A stretch of 64,000 bases of DNA from positions 1,054,001 through 1,118,000 of the forward strand of contig NZ_CP175563.1 in NCBI RefSeq assembly GCF_046097065.1. Reading direction: 5' to 3'. The first letter of the stretch is position 1. Every line of letters begins with the position of its first letter. This document shows positions 17,110 through 25,117 of this stretch, in pieces. A model generated the notes under the pieces. That model was not told the DNA's origin, did not search any database, and saw only the letters and a program-made list of their open reading frames with translations. A program made the position numbers and the translations under genes. Source of the DNA: Syntrophus buswellii (GTDB lineage: Bacteria; Desulfobacterota; Syntrophia; Syntrophales; Syntrophaceae).

Positions 17110-20100
17110 ATGAAAACGCAAATCTCACGCGACAGTTTCCAGCCGGACAAACGCTACTCCGGCATCCATCAGCAGCAGGGACGGATGATCACCGACTCCG
17201 ACTGGAACGAACTGGTGGCCATCTGCCGGGAACAACTCACCCAGGCCCTCGTCGATGTGGTCGGCAACGGCTCGCCCCGAACCGGCGCCGTGTCCATCAC
17301 GGGCGACCGGAAGATCCAGCCCGGCGACCTGTACGTGAACGGCATCCGGGCGGAGATTCCAGGGGAAATACCCCTGGCGGCCAGCGACCAGCCTGACCTT
17401 CCGGGCTACCCCGCACTGCCCGCCACGGGGATTTACACCGTCTATGCCGATGTCTGGGACCGGACCGTCACCTCCCTGGAGGACAATCGGCTGCGGGACC
17501 CGGGGCTCCATGGGGCCGACACCTGCACCCGAACCCAGACCATGCTGCAGGTTAAGATCTGCCGCGAGAAGATCGATCCGGAGACGGGGATTCCCCGGCG
17601 GGGGAATGCCACCCTCTCGTTGACCCTCCACACGAACCTGGAGTCGGGCGACCCCTGCGACCCCTGTGCCGGCCTCATCTCCGCGGGAAAAGGGCGGATC
17701 GGCAACTATCTCTTCCGGCTGGAGGTCCATGCCGTGGAGGGGGCCGCCGCAAATCCCACCCGGCTCATCCTCAAGTGGTCCAGTGAAAACGGGGCCGAGC
17801 AATACGAAACCCTGGCCGTGGAGAAGATGCCTCCGGGCTTCGTTTCATCAAAATATGCCTATGAGTTTCACGACCTCACCACGGAAAAGCATCTGGGGCT
17901 CTTCCTGGGCCCAGACTTCGCGCCGACCCGCGGCGTCATCAAGACCGCTTACGAGCTTCCCACAACTTCCCCCAGGGACTTCGTCCGCCGCTGGGACGGC
18001 TTCTGCGAGTTGACGTACACAGGCGCCGTCTGGTCGCTCGAAACCGGTGTCGATCGGGGAATTGCGCTGACCACGGAGGGTTCTTCCAGTGCCCCGGGCC
18101 ACGTCACCCTGGGTTCGAGTATCCAGATCAACCTGGAGGCCCTGCAACTTTCCCTCGACCTTTCCGGGAAAACCTTTCTTGCCGGTGACTTCTGGCTCGC
18201 CCCGGTCCGAGAGGCGGTTCTCGATCCGGGCGATGCCGTGCTGACCGGCTCCGAACCTCAGGGCATCGTCCACCACTACCTCCGCCTGGCCCGCGTCATG
18301 GATGGCAAGGTGGCCCCCTTCGACAACGACGCCGACAAGCGGCGGCACCGCTTTCCCCCCCTCACGGACCTCTCTGCCCACGACGTGGGATACCAGACCA
18401 CCTGCGCCAGCGGCCTCTTCGATGCCACCCACGACAACGTGGAGAAGGCCCTGAACCGCCTCTGCCAGCTGGCCGCCGAGCATATCGCCTATACCGCCAC
18501 CTGCGCAAAGGGCCTCTACGCCGGTTTCTCCGGCACCGTGAAGCAGGCCCTCGACATGATCTGCGAGATCCAGGCCTCCCAGATTGGCTTCGCCAAACCC
18601 TGCAACACGAGCATCTACCAGGGGACCGCCATCGCCACGGTGGAAGACGCCCTGAAACTCCTCTGCAATGTCACGGCGGGGCAGATCGGATTCGCCAAAC
18701 CGTGCAACACAAGCATCTACCAGGGGAAGACGCTCGATACCGTGGAGGATGCCCTGAATCTCCTCTGCGATATCCAGGCGGGACAGATTTCGTACAGGCC
18801 GGGCGGTTCCTGCACCTTTCTCAACCAGCCTGGAATCGACACGGTCCAGGAGGCCCTGGACACCCTCTGTGCCCGTCCCGCCGGCGGAGGCTGCCGGATG
18901 ACCGTGGGCCCGGAAGGCGGGCTCTTTGCCTCCCTGGAGGATGCCCTCGAGATTCTCCTTGAAAAAGAGGAGCGGCGGGATATCTGTCTCTGTCTCCTGC
19001 CGGGGGAGCATGAATTTACCGGCAGGCTGATCGAGCCGAAGCACGAGGGCGTCAACCTGTGCCTGACCGGGTGTGGCCGCGGCACGCAGCTCTATCTGGT
19101 GAAGGAACCGGCTCACTTCAGGGGATTTGCGTCGGTATGCCTCTCGGATATGGCGGTGGTTACGCGCGAATCGCCGGTCGGGGCCTTTCTCTTCGACCGC
19201 TGCCGTGACATCTCCCTGAAAGGGATGGCGGTCTACGGGGTCGTCGCGGACGACTTTCTGGTGGGAGTCCGCAATGCCCGGACCGTCACGATGCATGGCT
19301 TGGAGCTGGAGGCATCGGGATCGAACAGTCTGGAGGTCCCCGCCAAGCTGTTTGATCTCAATAACGCCCTCTTTGACCTCTATCAGGTTGCCGACCGGAC
19401 CTTCTTCGATCGGAAGGCGGCCGTGGTGGCTCAGGTTGTCGCCGATCTTCCCCAGCAGGATCGCCGAACCCTGGCCGAAGGCATCAGCGGGCGGGTGAGG
19501 GTGATGGAGACCCTTTCAGACCGGGAACGTCAGAGCTATGTGGAGCTGGTTGCTCTTCTGCGCCAGACCAGCGTGGCTCCGGCGGAGATGGAGGGCGTGC
19601 TCGGGAAGATTCGACTGGAGGCTGTCCGGGAGAATCCCGCTGTTGCTCTGGGCATTGCCGATGCACGATCCGACTGGAACATCGGTGACTGCGATATCCT
19701 CGGCATCGTTACCCTCTACGGTTTTCAAACCGCAGGACCGCTTCCGGCGGATTTGACGAAAAACCTGGAACATCTGGTGAAGGAAGGACGGGTGAGCTTT
19801 GGAGGTCTCGGAACAACATTCCGGGCCACCGGCTGCCGCTTGACCCGGATGGACGTCAGCACAGTCATACAGAAACGGCTTGCGGACATCATCGAAAAGC
19901 AGGGTGGGACCCTCCCCGCCCTTTTCTCCTCCGCCATCCTGGGCGACCTGACCCTCCTGCGCGAGGACAACCAGATGACGTTCCTGAACACGAGCCTCTC
20001 TTCGTCGGTTTTCGAGGTGAGTTCCGCCCGCGCCGCCGTGGTGGTGGGAAACTCGACCATCTACGTCGGCAATCGCGGGGAAGGGGAAGCGGCCATTCTG

Positions 20101-20163
20101 GACATTACGCCCCAGGGGCGCTCTGAACGGGCCGCCAACCTGGGGCTGATTATTACGGGGTAA
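17110..20163 (+). CDS. DUF6519-type fibre/tail-spike protein with five tandem repeats
   Basis: This 1017-residue protein begins MKTQISRDSFQPDKRYSGIH followed by QQQGRMITDSDWNEL, the opening I associate with DUF6519 proteins of phage-tail-like loci. Residues 426-593 hold five repeats of 33-34 residues, each with two cysteines and an EDAL..LC helix. A right-handed beta-helix-like region follows (about 600-760; for example GRGTQLYLVKEPAHFRGF), then a mostly helical segment (about 770-880). Position after the gpI gene and the repeat structure point to a receptor-binding fibre. AGGAG lies 5-9 bases before the ATG. The DUF6519 name is from memory of its N-terminal pattern. Confidence 0.75.
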   Translation: MKTQISRDSFQPDKRYSGIHQQQGRMITDSDWNELVAICREQLTQALVDVVGNGSPRTGAVSITGDRKIQPGDLYVNGIRAEIPGEIPLAASDQPDLPGYPALPATGIYTVYADVWDRTVTSLEDNRLRDPGLHGADTCTRTQTMLQVKICREKIDPETGIPRRGNATLSLTLHTNLESGDPCDPCAGLISAGKGRIGNYLFRLEVHAVEGAAANPTRLILKWSSENGAEQYETLAVEKMPPGFVSSKYAYEFHDLTTEKHLGLFLGPDFAPTRGVIKTAYELPTTSPRDFVRRWDGFCELTYTGAVWSLETGVDRGIALTTEGSSSAPGHVTLGSSIQINLEALQLSLDLSGKTFLAGDFWLAPVREAVLDPGDAVLTGSEPQGIVHHYLRLARVMDGKVAPFDNDADKRRHRFPPLTDLSAHDVGYQTTCASGLFDATHDNVEKALNRLCQLAAEHIAYTATCAKGLYAGFSGTVKQALDMICEIQASQIGFAKPCNTSIYQGTAIATVEDALKLLCNVTAGQIGFAKPCNTSIYQGKTLDTVEDALNLLCDIQAGQISYRPGGSCTFLNQPGIDTVQEALDTLCARPAGGGCRMTVGPEGGLFASLEDALEILLEKEERRDICLCLLPGEHEFTGRLIEPKHEGVNLCLTGCGRGTQLYLVKEPAHFRGFASVCLSDMAVVTRESPVGAFLFDRCRDISLKGMAVYGVVADDFLVGVRNARTVTMHGLELEASGSNSLEVPAKLFDLNNALFDLYQVADRTFFDRKAAVVAQVVADLPQQDRRTLAEGISGRVRVMETLSDRERQSYVELVALLRQTSVAPAEMEGVLGKIRLEAVRENPAVALGIADARSDWNIGDCDILGIVTLYGFQTAGPLPADLTKNLEHLVKEGRVSFGGLGTTFRATGCRLTRMDVSTVIQKRLADIIEKQGGTLPALFSSAILGDLTLLREDNQMTFLNTSLSSSVFEVSSARAAVVVGNSTIYVGNRGEGEAAILDITPQGRSERAANLGLIITG
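18385..18888 (+). repeat. Five in-frame repeats of 99-102 bases inside the fibre gene
   Basis: Copies begin at 18385, 18484, 18583, 18685 and 18787. The pattern is I-G-[FY]-x3-C, a short loop, T-V-x-x-A-L-x-x-[LI]-C and a polar linker. Copies 3 and 4 share IGFAKPCNTSIYQG exactly at the protein level and differ by only a few bases. They are therefore a recent duplication or have been kept similar by recombination. Copy 5 has drifted most. Confidence 0.85.
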
Positions 20164-20183
20164 CTCTCTTCCTTGTTTTTTAA

Positions 20184-20204
20184 CCCCGGAGGCGAATGCC
20201 GGGG
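20184..20204 (+). other. Hairpin between fibre and cargo genes
   Basis: CCCCGG (20184-20189) and CCGGGG (20199-20204) can pair around a 9-base loop 21 bases after the fibre stop. No T-run follows on the plus strand, so it is not a standard terminator. It could dampen transcription or protect the 3' end between structural and cargo genes. Confidence 0.35.
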
Positions 20205-20253
20205 ACCATGTCAACGTCTTCCTGAGTGGTGCAGAGAAGAAAGGAGACCGGCG

Positions 20254-22893
20254 ATGCAGGGTCGCATTCACAAGGCGATCAGACGGGCTGTTCCGGTGCA
20301 GACATTCATTTCCCCAGCCTCGCCGGATCCTCCGGATACCGCCAATCCTGCCCGCGTGCGGAAGGCTTTGCGCGGGGAGGGCCTGCAATCGCAGCTCCAT
20401 GTGGGCCCCGCTGACGACATCTTCGAGCGTGAGGCGGACGAAGTGGCGGAGGCCGTTTTGCGAATGCCCGACGAAAACCGGATGGACCCCGGTACTGCTG
20501 ATCAGAAGCAGGAACATCGGCAATCGAACGGGTTCCCAGCCCCTCGCCCGTCTGTTCTCCGCCGAAAGTCGCCCCCGCCGCCGGGGCCTGCGGAAGAACA
20601 GCCCTATTACAGCGATCTGCGGGAAGATGTCCGCAGGGACCTGAGCGGGCGTTCATCTGCGCCAGGCGCTGAACTGCGCAAGAAATTGCTCGAAATCGTG
20701 GAGGCCATCGAAGCTGCCGATGCGCAGGGGAAAAGCCGGAAGGATCTTGCCGAAATCGCAAAAGCGGTGAGGGAATTCGTTTCTGCCATGGCAGGCTTCA
20801 AACCCGAATTTCGTCTGGCCGAATGGTCGCAGGAGGGTTTCGACTACACCACCGCCAGGTACCAGCTCGTGCTTTCTCCTTCCTTGGCGGAGCATATCGC
20901 AGCGCGGCTTGCGCTTCTCGGCCTCGCCGGCCAGGCCGACGAGATGCGGGTCTTTGCGAAACGGACAGGTGTCGGCCGGTGGCCCCTGGAGGAGCAATCC
21001 GGCTACTACGAGGTGATCACGTCCACCGCCGCCGAGAGCATCGATCTGAGCAGCGCGGCGGCCCTAACCGCATCGTCCGACCGGATTTTCAAGGCGCTCG
21101 CCCTCGTCATGCAGGGGATTTCAAAACTCAACCTGGAGGAAGCCGGGGCTGACCTCCAGAAAATGCGTTCCATTTTTTCGTCGGCGGATGAGGGCTCGCT
21201 GGGATTCTTCTCCATCGGCCTGTACCTTGAAGCGCTCGTCGTGCATTTGAAGCGGCTGCACACCGCATTGCAGCAAATCCTTCAGAAAAGGATGGACGAT
21301 GCCATCTCCGAGGTGCAGACCACCGGCACATCGGCCGCGTTGGACAAGGCTGAGGCGCTCCTCAAGGACATCCAGGTCCAGGCGCTGACGGACATCCGCG
21401 GCGCGGGGAAAGCCTCTTTGTTCGTGGGAGCGCTCGCGCCGGAGGTGACGCGTTCGACCTTCAGGAAAAAAGGAGGGACTCACGAGGAGTTTTTCGGCGC
21501 CGGCAAGGGGCCCCGGGTGAAGATCGAGTACTACGATGTCCGACAGGAAACGGGAAAGGAAAAGCAGTTGACGCTGCAGCGGATCTGCCAGATCCGCCAG
21601 GACCAGATCAAGTTCGTCCGGGAGATCTACGGGCTGGAGACCCGGGAACCGAAGGCGAAACGGGAAGGAGAGGAAAATAAGGCGCTTCTTGCCCAGGCGC
21701 TGGGAGGTGAGAAATTCCGCCTCGACAGCATCGACGATTGGAGAAAGTTCCTTGCGGCGAAGTACGACCGGATGGTCGGTCAACAGAAGCTCTCCGCTTC
21801 TGAAGCTTTCCTGCGAATCCTCGATCTGCTCTCCCGCTATCTGAAGGCTTTCACGATCTCCACCCCATTCAATATTGATGATTATGGCCGGAATCTGCTG
21901 ACGGCGCCGCTGCCGCGGGCCCTGACGGGTCAGATCATCCATGACTGCGGCGTCTACGCACTCAGGATTGTGTATATGCTTTCCCTCATCAGCGAACGCC
22001 TCCGCCTGAAAATCCGGTTCGTGTTTTTTCCTGATCATGTGGGATTAATCCTGGCAGGGGACAGCGTTCCCACCGTCATTGCCCATAACAACGAGATCAC
22101 GCCCCTGCCTGAGAGCGCACAGCTGAAGTCGCTTGCCGCTGAGACTCGCACGGCATTCTTCCGGGAGGACTACGTAACCCTGGACGAACTTAAAAAACTC
22201 TGGGATTCGAAGACACGGGACGACCGCATTCCGGGGCCCAAAGACTACGATCAATTCATCCTCGAGCTGGCCGGAAGCTATTTTCTTTCCCACGTCACCA
22301 TGCCCGGCGCCGCGAAAGACATTCCTGCCTCGGCCTATGCCGAAGCCAAGGGCGAGGCCGGAATCAAAGGAGCGTTGTGGCGGCAATACCGGGCTTTGCT
22401 GTCCAGAGAACTCTTCAGTGCCGAAACGAAGAAATCCTCCAGCGACATTTACCAGCTTCATCTGCAGTATTTGAAAATGCTGGAGGACTACAAGGCCTTC
22501 CACAATTCCATTCTGCTTCCCTTCTGGAACGTCGCGGCACACAAGCTCTGGCAGGAATACAGGGAAAGGCTGCTCAGCCCTGAAGCCCCGAACAGCGCCG
22601 CCTACAGGCAATCGGCAAAGGACTATCGAGAGAAGCTCCTGGCGCTGGCAAGCCCGGTCGAGGAAGCCTACCAGCGGCTCTTGAGCATCAAGAAAGAGAT
22701 GGGAGATCTTTTGTCAACACACAGACCGAGTCCCGTGGCATCGAAACGGATCGTTCAGGGTGGGCGCTCCTCGCTGCTTTTTGAGTATTACTGGCGGCAA
22801 GACCTCATCAAGCATTTGAAAAATCTGGATCAGGGAAGGGATATCAGGCCGCCCTTTTCTTCCAGGGAAGGATTTCTGATCCCCATGGATTGA
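20254..22893 (+). CDS. Putative eCIS cargo: DUF4157-type leader with Cys/His catalytic-like signature
   Basis: The ATG at 20254, with AAGGAG 7 bases upstream, gives 879 residues. An upstream ATG at 20173 is in frame but has no ribosome site. Residues 35-72 carry the leader shared with the next two genes (LHVGPADDIFEREADEVAEA). The HELTH core that follows in those proteins is absent here. A long helical region follows (about 130-480). Near the middle, HDCGVYALR places C565, followed by H595 in DHVGLIL and H611/N612-N613 in VIAHNNEI. This order recalls papain-fold or NlpC/P60-like amidases and transglutaminase-like enzymes. Substrate unknown; toxin activity is an inference from position and leader. 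Confidence 0.72.
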   Translation: MQGRIHKAIRRAVPVQTFISPASPDPPDTANPARVRKALRGEGLQSQLHVGPADDIFEREADEVAEAVLRMPDENRMDPGTADQKQEHRQSNGFPAPRPSVLRRKSPPPPGPAEEQPYYSDLREDVRRDLSGRSSAPGAELRKKLLEIVEAIEAADAQGKSRKDLAEIAKAVREFVSAMAGFKPEFRLAEWSQEGFDYTTARYQLVLSPSLAEHIAARLALLGLAGQADEMRVFAKRTGVGRWPLEEQSGYYEVITSTAAESIDLSSAAALTASSDRIFKALALVMQGISKLNLEEAGADLQKMRSIFSSADEGSLGFFSIGLYLEALVVHLKRLHTALQQILQKRMDDAISEVQTTGTSAALDKAEALLKDIQVQALTDIRGAGKASLFVGALAPEVTRSTFRKKGGTHEEFFGAGKGPRVKIEYYDVRQETGKEKQLTLQRICQIRQDQIKFVREIYGLETREPKAKREGEENKALLAQALGGEKFRLDSIDDWRKFLAAKYDRMVGQQKLSASEAFLRILDLLSRYLKAFTISTPFNIDDYGRNLLTAPLPRALTGQIIHDCGVYALRIVYMLSLISERLRLKIRFVFFPDHVGLILAGDSVPTVIAHNNEITPLPESAQLKSLAAETRTAFFREDYVTLDELKKLWDSKTRDDRIPGPKDYDQFILELAGSYFLSHVTMPGAAKDIPASAYAEAKGEAGIKGALWRQYRALLSRELFSAETKKSSSDIYQLHLQYLKMLEDYKAFHNSILLPFWNVAAHKLWQEYRERLLSPEAPNSAAYRQSAKDYREKLLALASPVEEAYQRLLSIKKEMGDLLSTHRPSPVASKRIVQGGRSSLLFEYYWRQDLIKHLKNLDQGRDIRPPFSSREGFLIPMD

Positions 22894-22913
22894 AATCTGA
22901 GTGAGGGACAGAG

Positions 22914-24875
22914 ATGAAAAAATTTGCCGATAAAACAAGGTGTCCAAGCGGTACCGTCCGGCCATGGCACCCCCCGGACCCGTCTTCGTGCAGCCAAGTG
23001 AGCAGAAATCGTCAGGCGATCCGGCAGGTGCTTCGAGAATCGAACATCCAACCGAAACTCGCAGTCGGGTCTGAGGATGATGTCCAGGAGAGGGAGGCGG
23101 ACCGGGTGGCGGAGCTGATCATGCGCATGCCGGATCCCCTGGTTCAGACCGGATCAACCGGACAGACGTCAAAAGGTCCTCCGTGCGGGGAAGATGCGGA
23201 AGCTCCCGAAAAGCCGGAAGGGGTCACTCCGTGGATTTCGTGCAAGGCTGAAGGCGCGGAAGTCGGTTCTGATATCGAGTCCGGCATGAATGCCCTGAAA
23301 GGTGGCGGGCAACCCTTATCGAGTTCGGCCCGTTCATTTTTCGAGCCGCGATTTGGATATGACTTCGGCGGGGTGCGGGTGCACAGGGATGCGCGAGGTG
23401 CTGAACTGTGCCGATCCATCGGCGCAAGGGCTTTCACTCTCGGCAGGAACATCTGTTTTGCCGAGGATCGCGACTCTAACGAGACCTCCTCAGGCAAACG
23501 GCTTCTTGCTCATGAGCTGACACATGTTGTTCAACAACATGGCGGATCGACTCCTCGTTTTGAAAACAGGGGCCTTCCCGTAATATCGTCCCGTGGGACA
23601 TCAGGCAACAGGCAACCGGAAAGCGATGCGCCCGTGACCGTGCAACGCGCCTGCGGCTACAGGGCGATTGGCCCGAAACCGAGCCACTGCAATCTGGTTA
23701 CGAAGTCCCCGGCCGGCACACGTTATTTGTTTCGACGCGGGTGCGACGACTTCGATGTCGGGCAAAGAGACCGACTGAACAGGGTTGCCAGATCGCTGCC
23801 TGTCGGTGCGACGGTTGATATCCTGGGCATGGCAAGCTCCGATGGCAGGCCCGATTTCAACGAAAGCCTTGCCTGTCACCGGGCCGACGCCGCGCTGGGT
23901 GTTTTTGTGGCTGCGGGAAAGGCGAGCCAGGTTGCTCTGGTGGAAGCCACCGGTGCGGTGCCGGGGACAGACAATGATGTCAATTTCCGCGCCGTGGATA
24001 TCGCTATTCATCTTCCAGGACCACCACCGCCACCGGAACCGCAGACGCCGGAACCTGTTCCGCCTCCACCTTCTATCCCCGTCCCCAGTTGTCCCTGCCC
24101 GGCAGCCACCCCCTCCTGTCCCTCCAGCTACTGTGGGGCGATATCCCGTCCCCTGGCAATCGCTATGCGCGCCGCACAGGCAAATGCGCTGATAGGCGTC
24201 ATTACGGCACTCGGCGGAATTGAGGTTGGGGTCATTTACAGTCAGTTTGTCTGGGGCGGCCGGGCCGGTTTATTGACTCTGTCACCGACACTGAGGGCCG
24301 AATTCGCGAACATATGCCAGACAGAGGTAGCCACCCATCACATTATGAACGCAATCGTAAACGCGATCTGGGGGCGCTATCCGTCATCGACTGTCGCTCA
24401 TAGAATACCCTTGAGTGCTCTTGCGGCGACAGCTGTTGCGGACATCGACACGCCTGGAAACCCCCATGAGCTGGTTTATTGCGGGGCGGGAAATGCGCCT
24501 GGCCTGCTTGCCGGGGGTGTGGGAAAGACCCAGCTGACAACCAGGGTGGGAGCGATTCCGTCTCACATAAATGATGCACGCATTGCGACGGGCTATGTTG
24601 ATGTGAGCAGGACCACCCTGCCTGGTGGTGGAATTCGATTGGAATTTACTCCAACACTCCGGATCGAAATAATAGATACCGTTGATTTTTGTCCGGGAAA
24701 CTGTGGAGACCCGGCGGCGCAGGTAGCGACGGTTCCATTCTCCATATGGGAGGCCTCGGGAATCTCCGGTGATGTTCCTTTCACGACTCAATTTGACGCT
24801 CCGCGAAGTCAATTGCGGAAGATTGTCCTGGAATCGGCCGGAGGAACCGACCGATGGAGTCTTGAGCCCCCGTAG
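22914..24875 (+). CDS. Putative eCIS cargo: DUF4157 protein with OmpA-like region and unknown C-terminal domain
   Basis: The 653 residues begin with the shared leader (36-73, including EREADRVAELIMRMP). A DUF4157 core follows (about 120-210) with FFEPRFGYDFGGVRVH, the cysteine-containing ELCRSIGARAFTLGRNICF, and the zinc-protease-like HELTH at 200-204. Residues about 280-366 read like an OmpA-type domain (VDILGMASSDGRPDFNESL). A Pro/Cys-rich hinge comes next (about 368-400), with clusters of prolines, CPCP and CPSSYC. The last 250 residues are an unknown, largely beta domain that includes HELVYCGAGNAPGLL. DUF4157 proteins are frequent companions of eCIS loci. The C-terminal module is the likely effector part, but this is inference. 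Confidence 0.8.
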   Translation: MKKFADKTRCPSGTVRPWHPPDPSSCSQVSRNRQAIRQVLRESNIQPKLAVGSEDDVQEREADRVAELIMRMPDPLVQTGSTGQTSKGPPCGEDAEAPEKPEGVTPWISCKAEGAEVGSDIESGMNALKGGGQPLSSSARSFFEPRFGYDFGGVRVHRDARGAELCRSIGARAFTLGRNICFAEDRDSNETSSGKRLLAHELTHVVQQHGGSTPRFENRGLPVISSRGTSGNRQPESDAPVTVQRACGYRAIGPKPSHCNLVTKSPAGTRYLFRRGCDDFDVGQRDRLNRVARSLPVGATVDILGMASSDGRPDFNESLACHRADAALGVFVAAGKASQVALVEATGAVPGTDNDVNFRAVDIAIHLPGPPPPPEPQTPEPVPPPPSIPVPSCPCPAATPSCPSSYCGAISRPLAIAMRAAQANALIGVITALGGIEVGVIYSQFVWGGRAGLLTLSPTLRAEFANICQTEVATHHIMNAIVNAIWGRYPSSTVAHRIPLSALAATAVADIDTPGNPHELVYCGAGNAPGLLAGGVGKTQLTTRVGAIPSHINDARIATGYVDVSRTTLPGGGIRLEFTPTLRIEIIDTVDFCPGNCGDPAAQVATVPFSIWEASGISGDVPFTTQFDAPRSQLRKIVLESAGGTDRWSLEPP

Positions 24876-25117
24876 AGGATTGATAAACAGGAAGATTTCT
24901 CTGACTTTGCCGCCCCGGCCTCTGCACCTTCCGGGTGATGCACCACGAACACGGCGCGATGTTGCGCACCCTTTCGCAATGCATCCGGATTTTCCCGTCA
25001 AGATGAACGGGACATTTCTATCGGGGGGCTGGTGACGGTTCCGGGACCTGGATTGGGCCGTCTTGAAAGGGATGTGCGGTCCGCAGACAGAAGAGAATCC
25101 ATGGCAGGGGAAGAACT

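Noticed and set aside
17110..20163. The 1017-residue protein as the missing tape measure
   Set aside because: It has beta-helix-like and cysteine-paired repeats and a DUF6519-like start, not a long continuous coiled coil or hydrophobic central segment; a fibre role fits better.
932..20163. A cryptic prophage
   Set aside because: No capsid, portal, terminase, integrase or lysis gene is present, and the terminator (DUF4255), AAA+ ATPase and DUF4157 genes are eCIS hallmarks.
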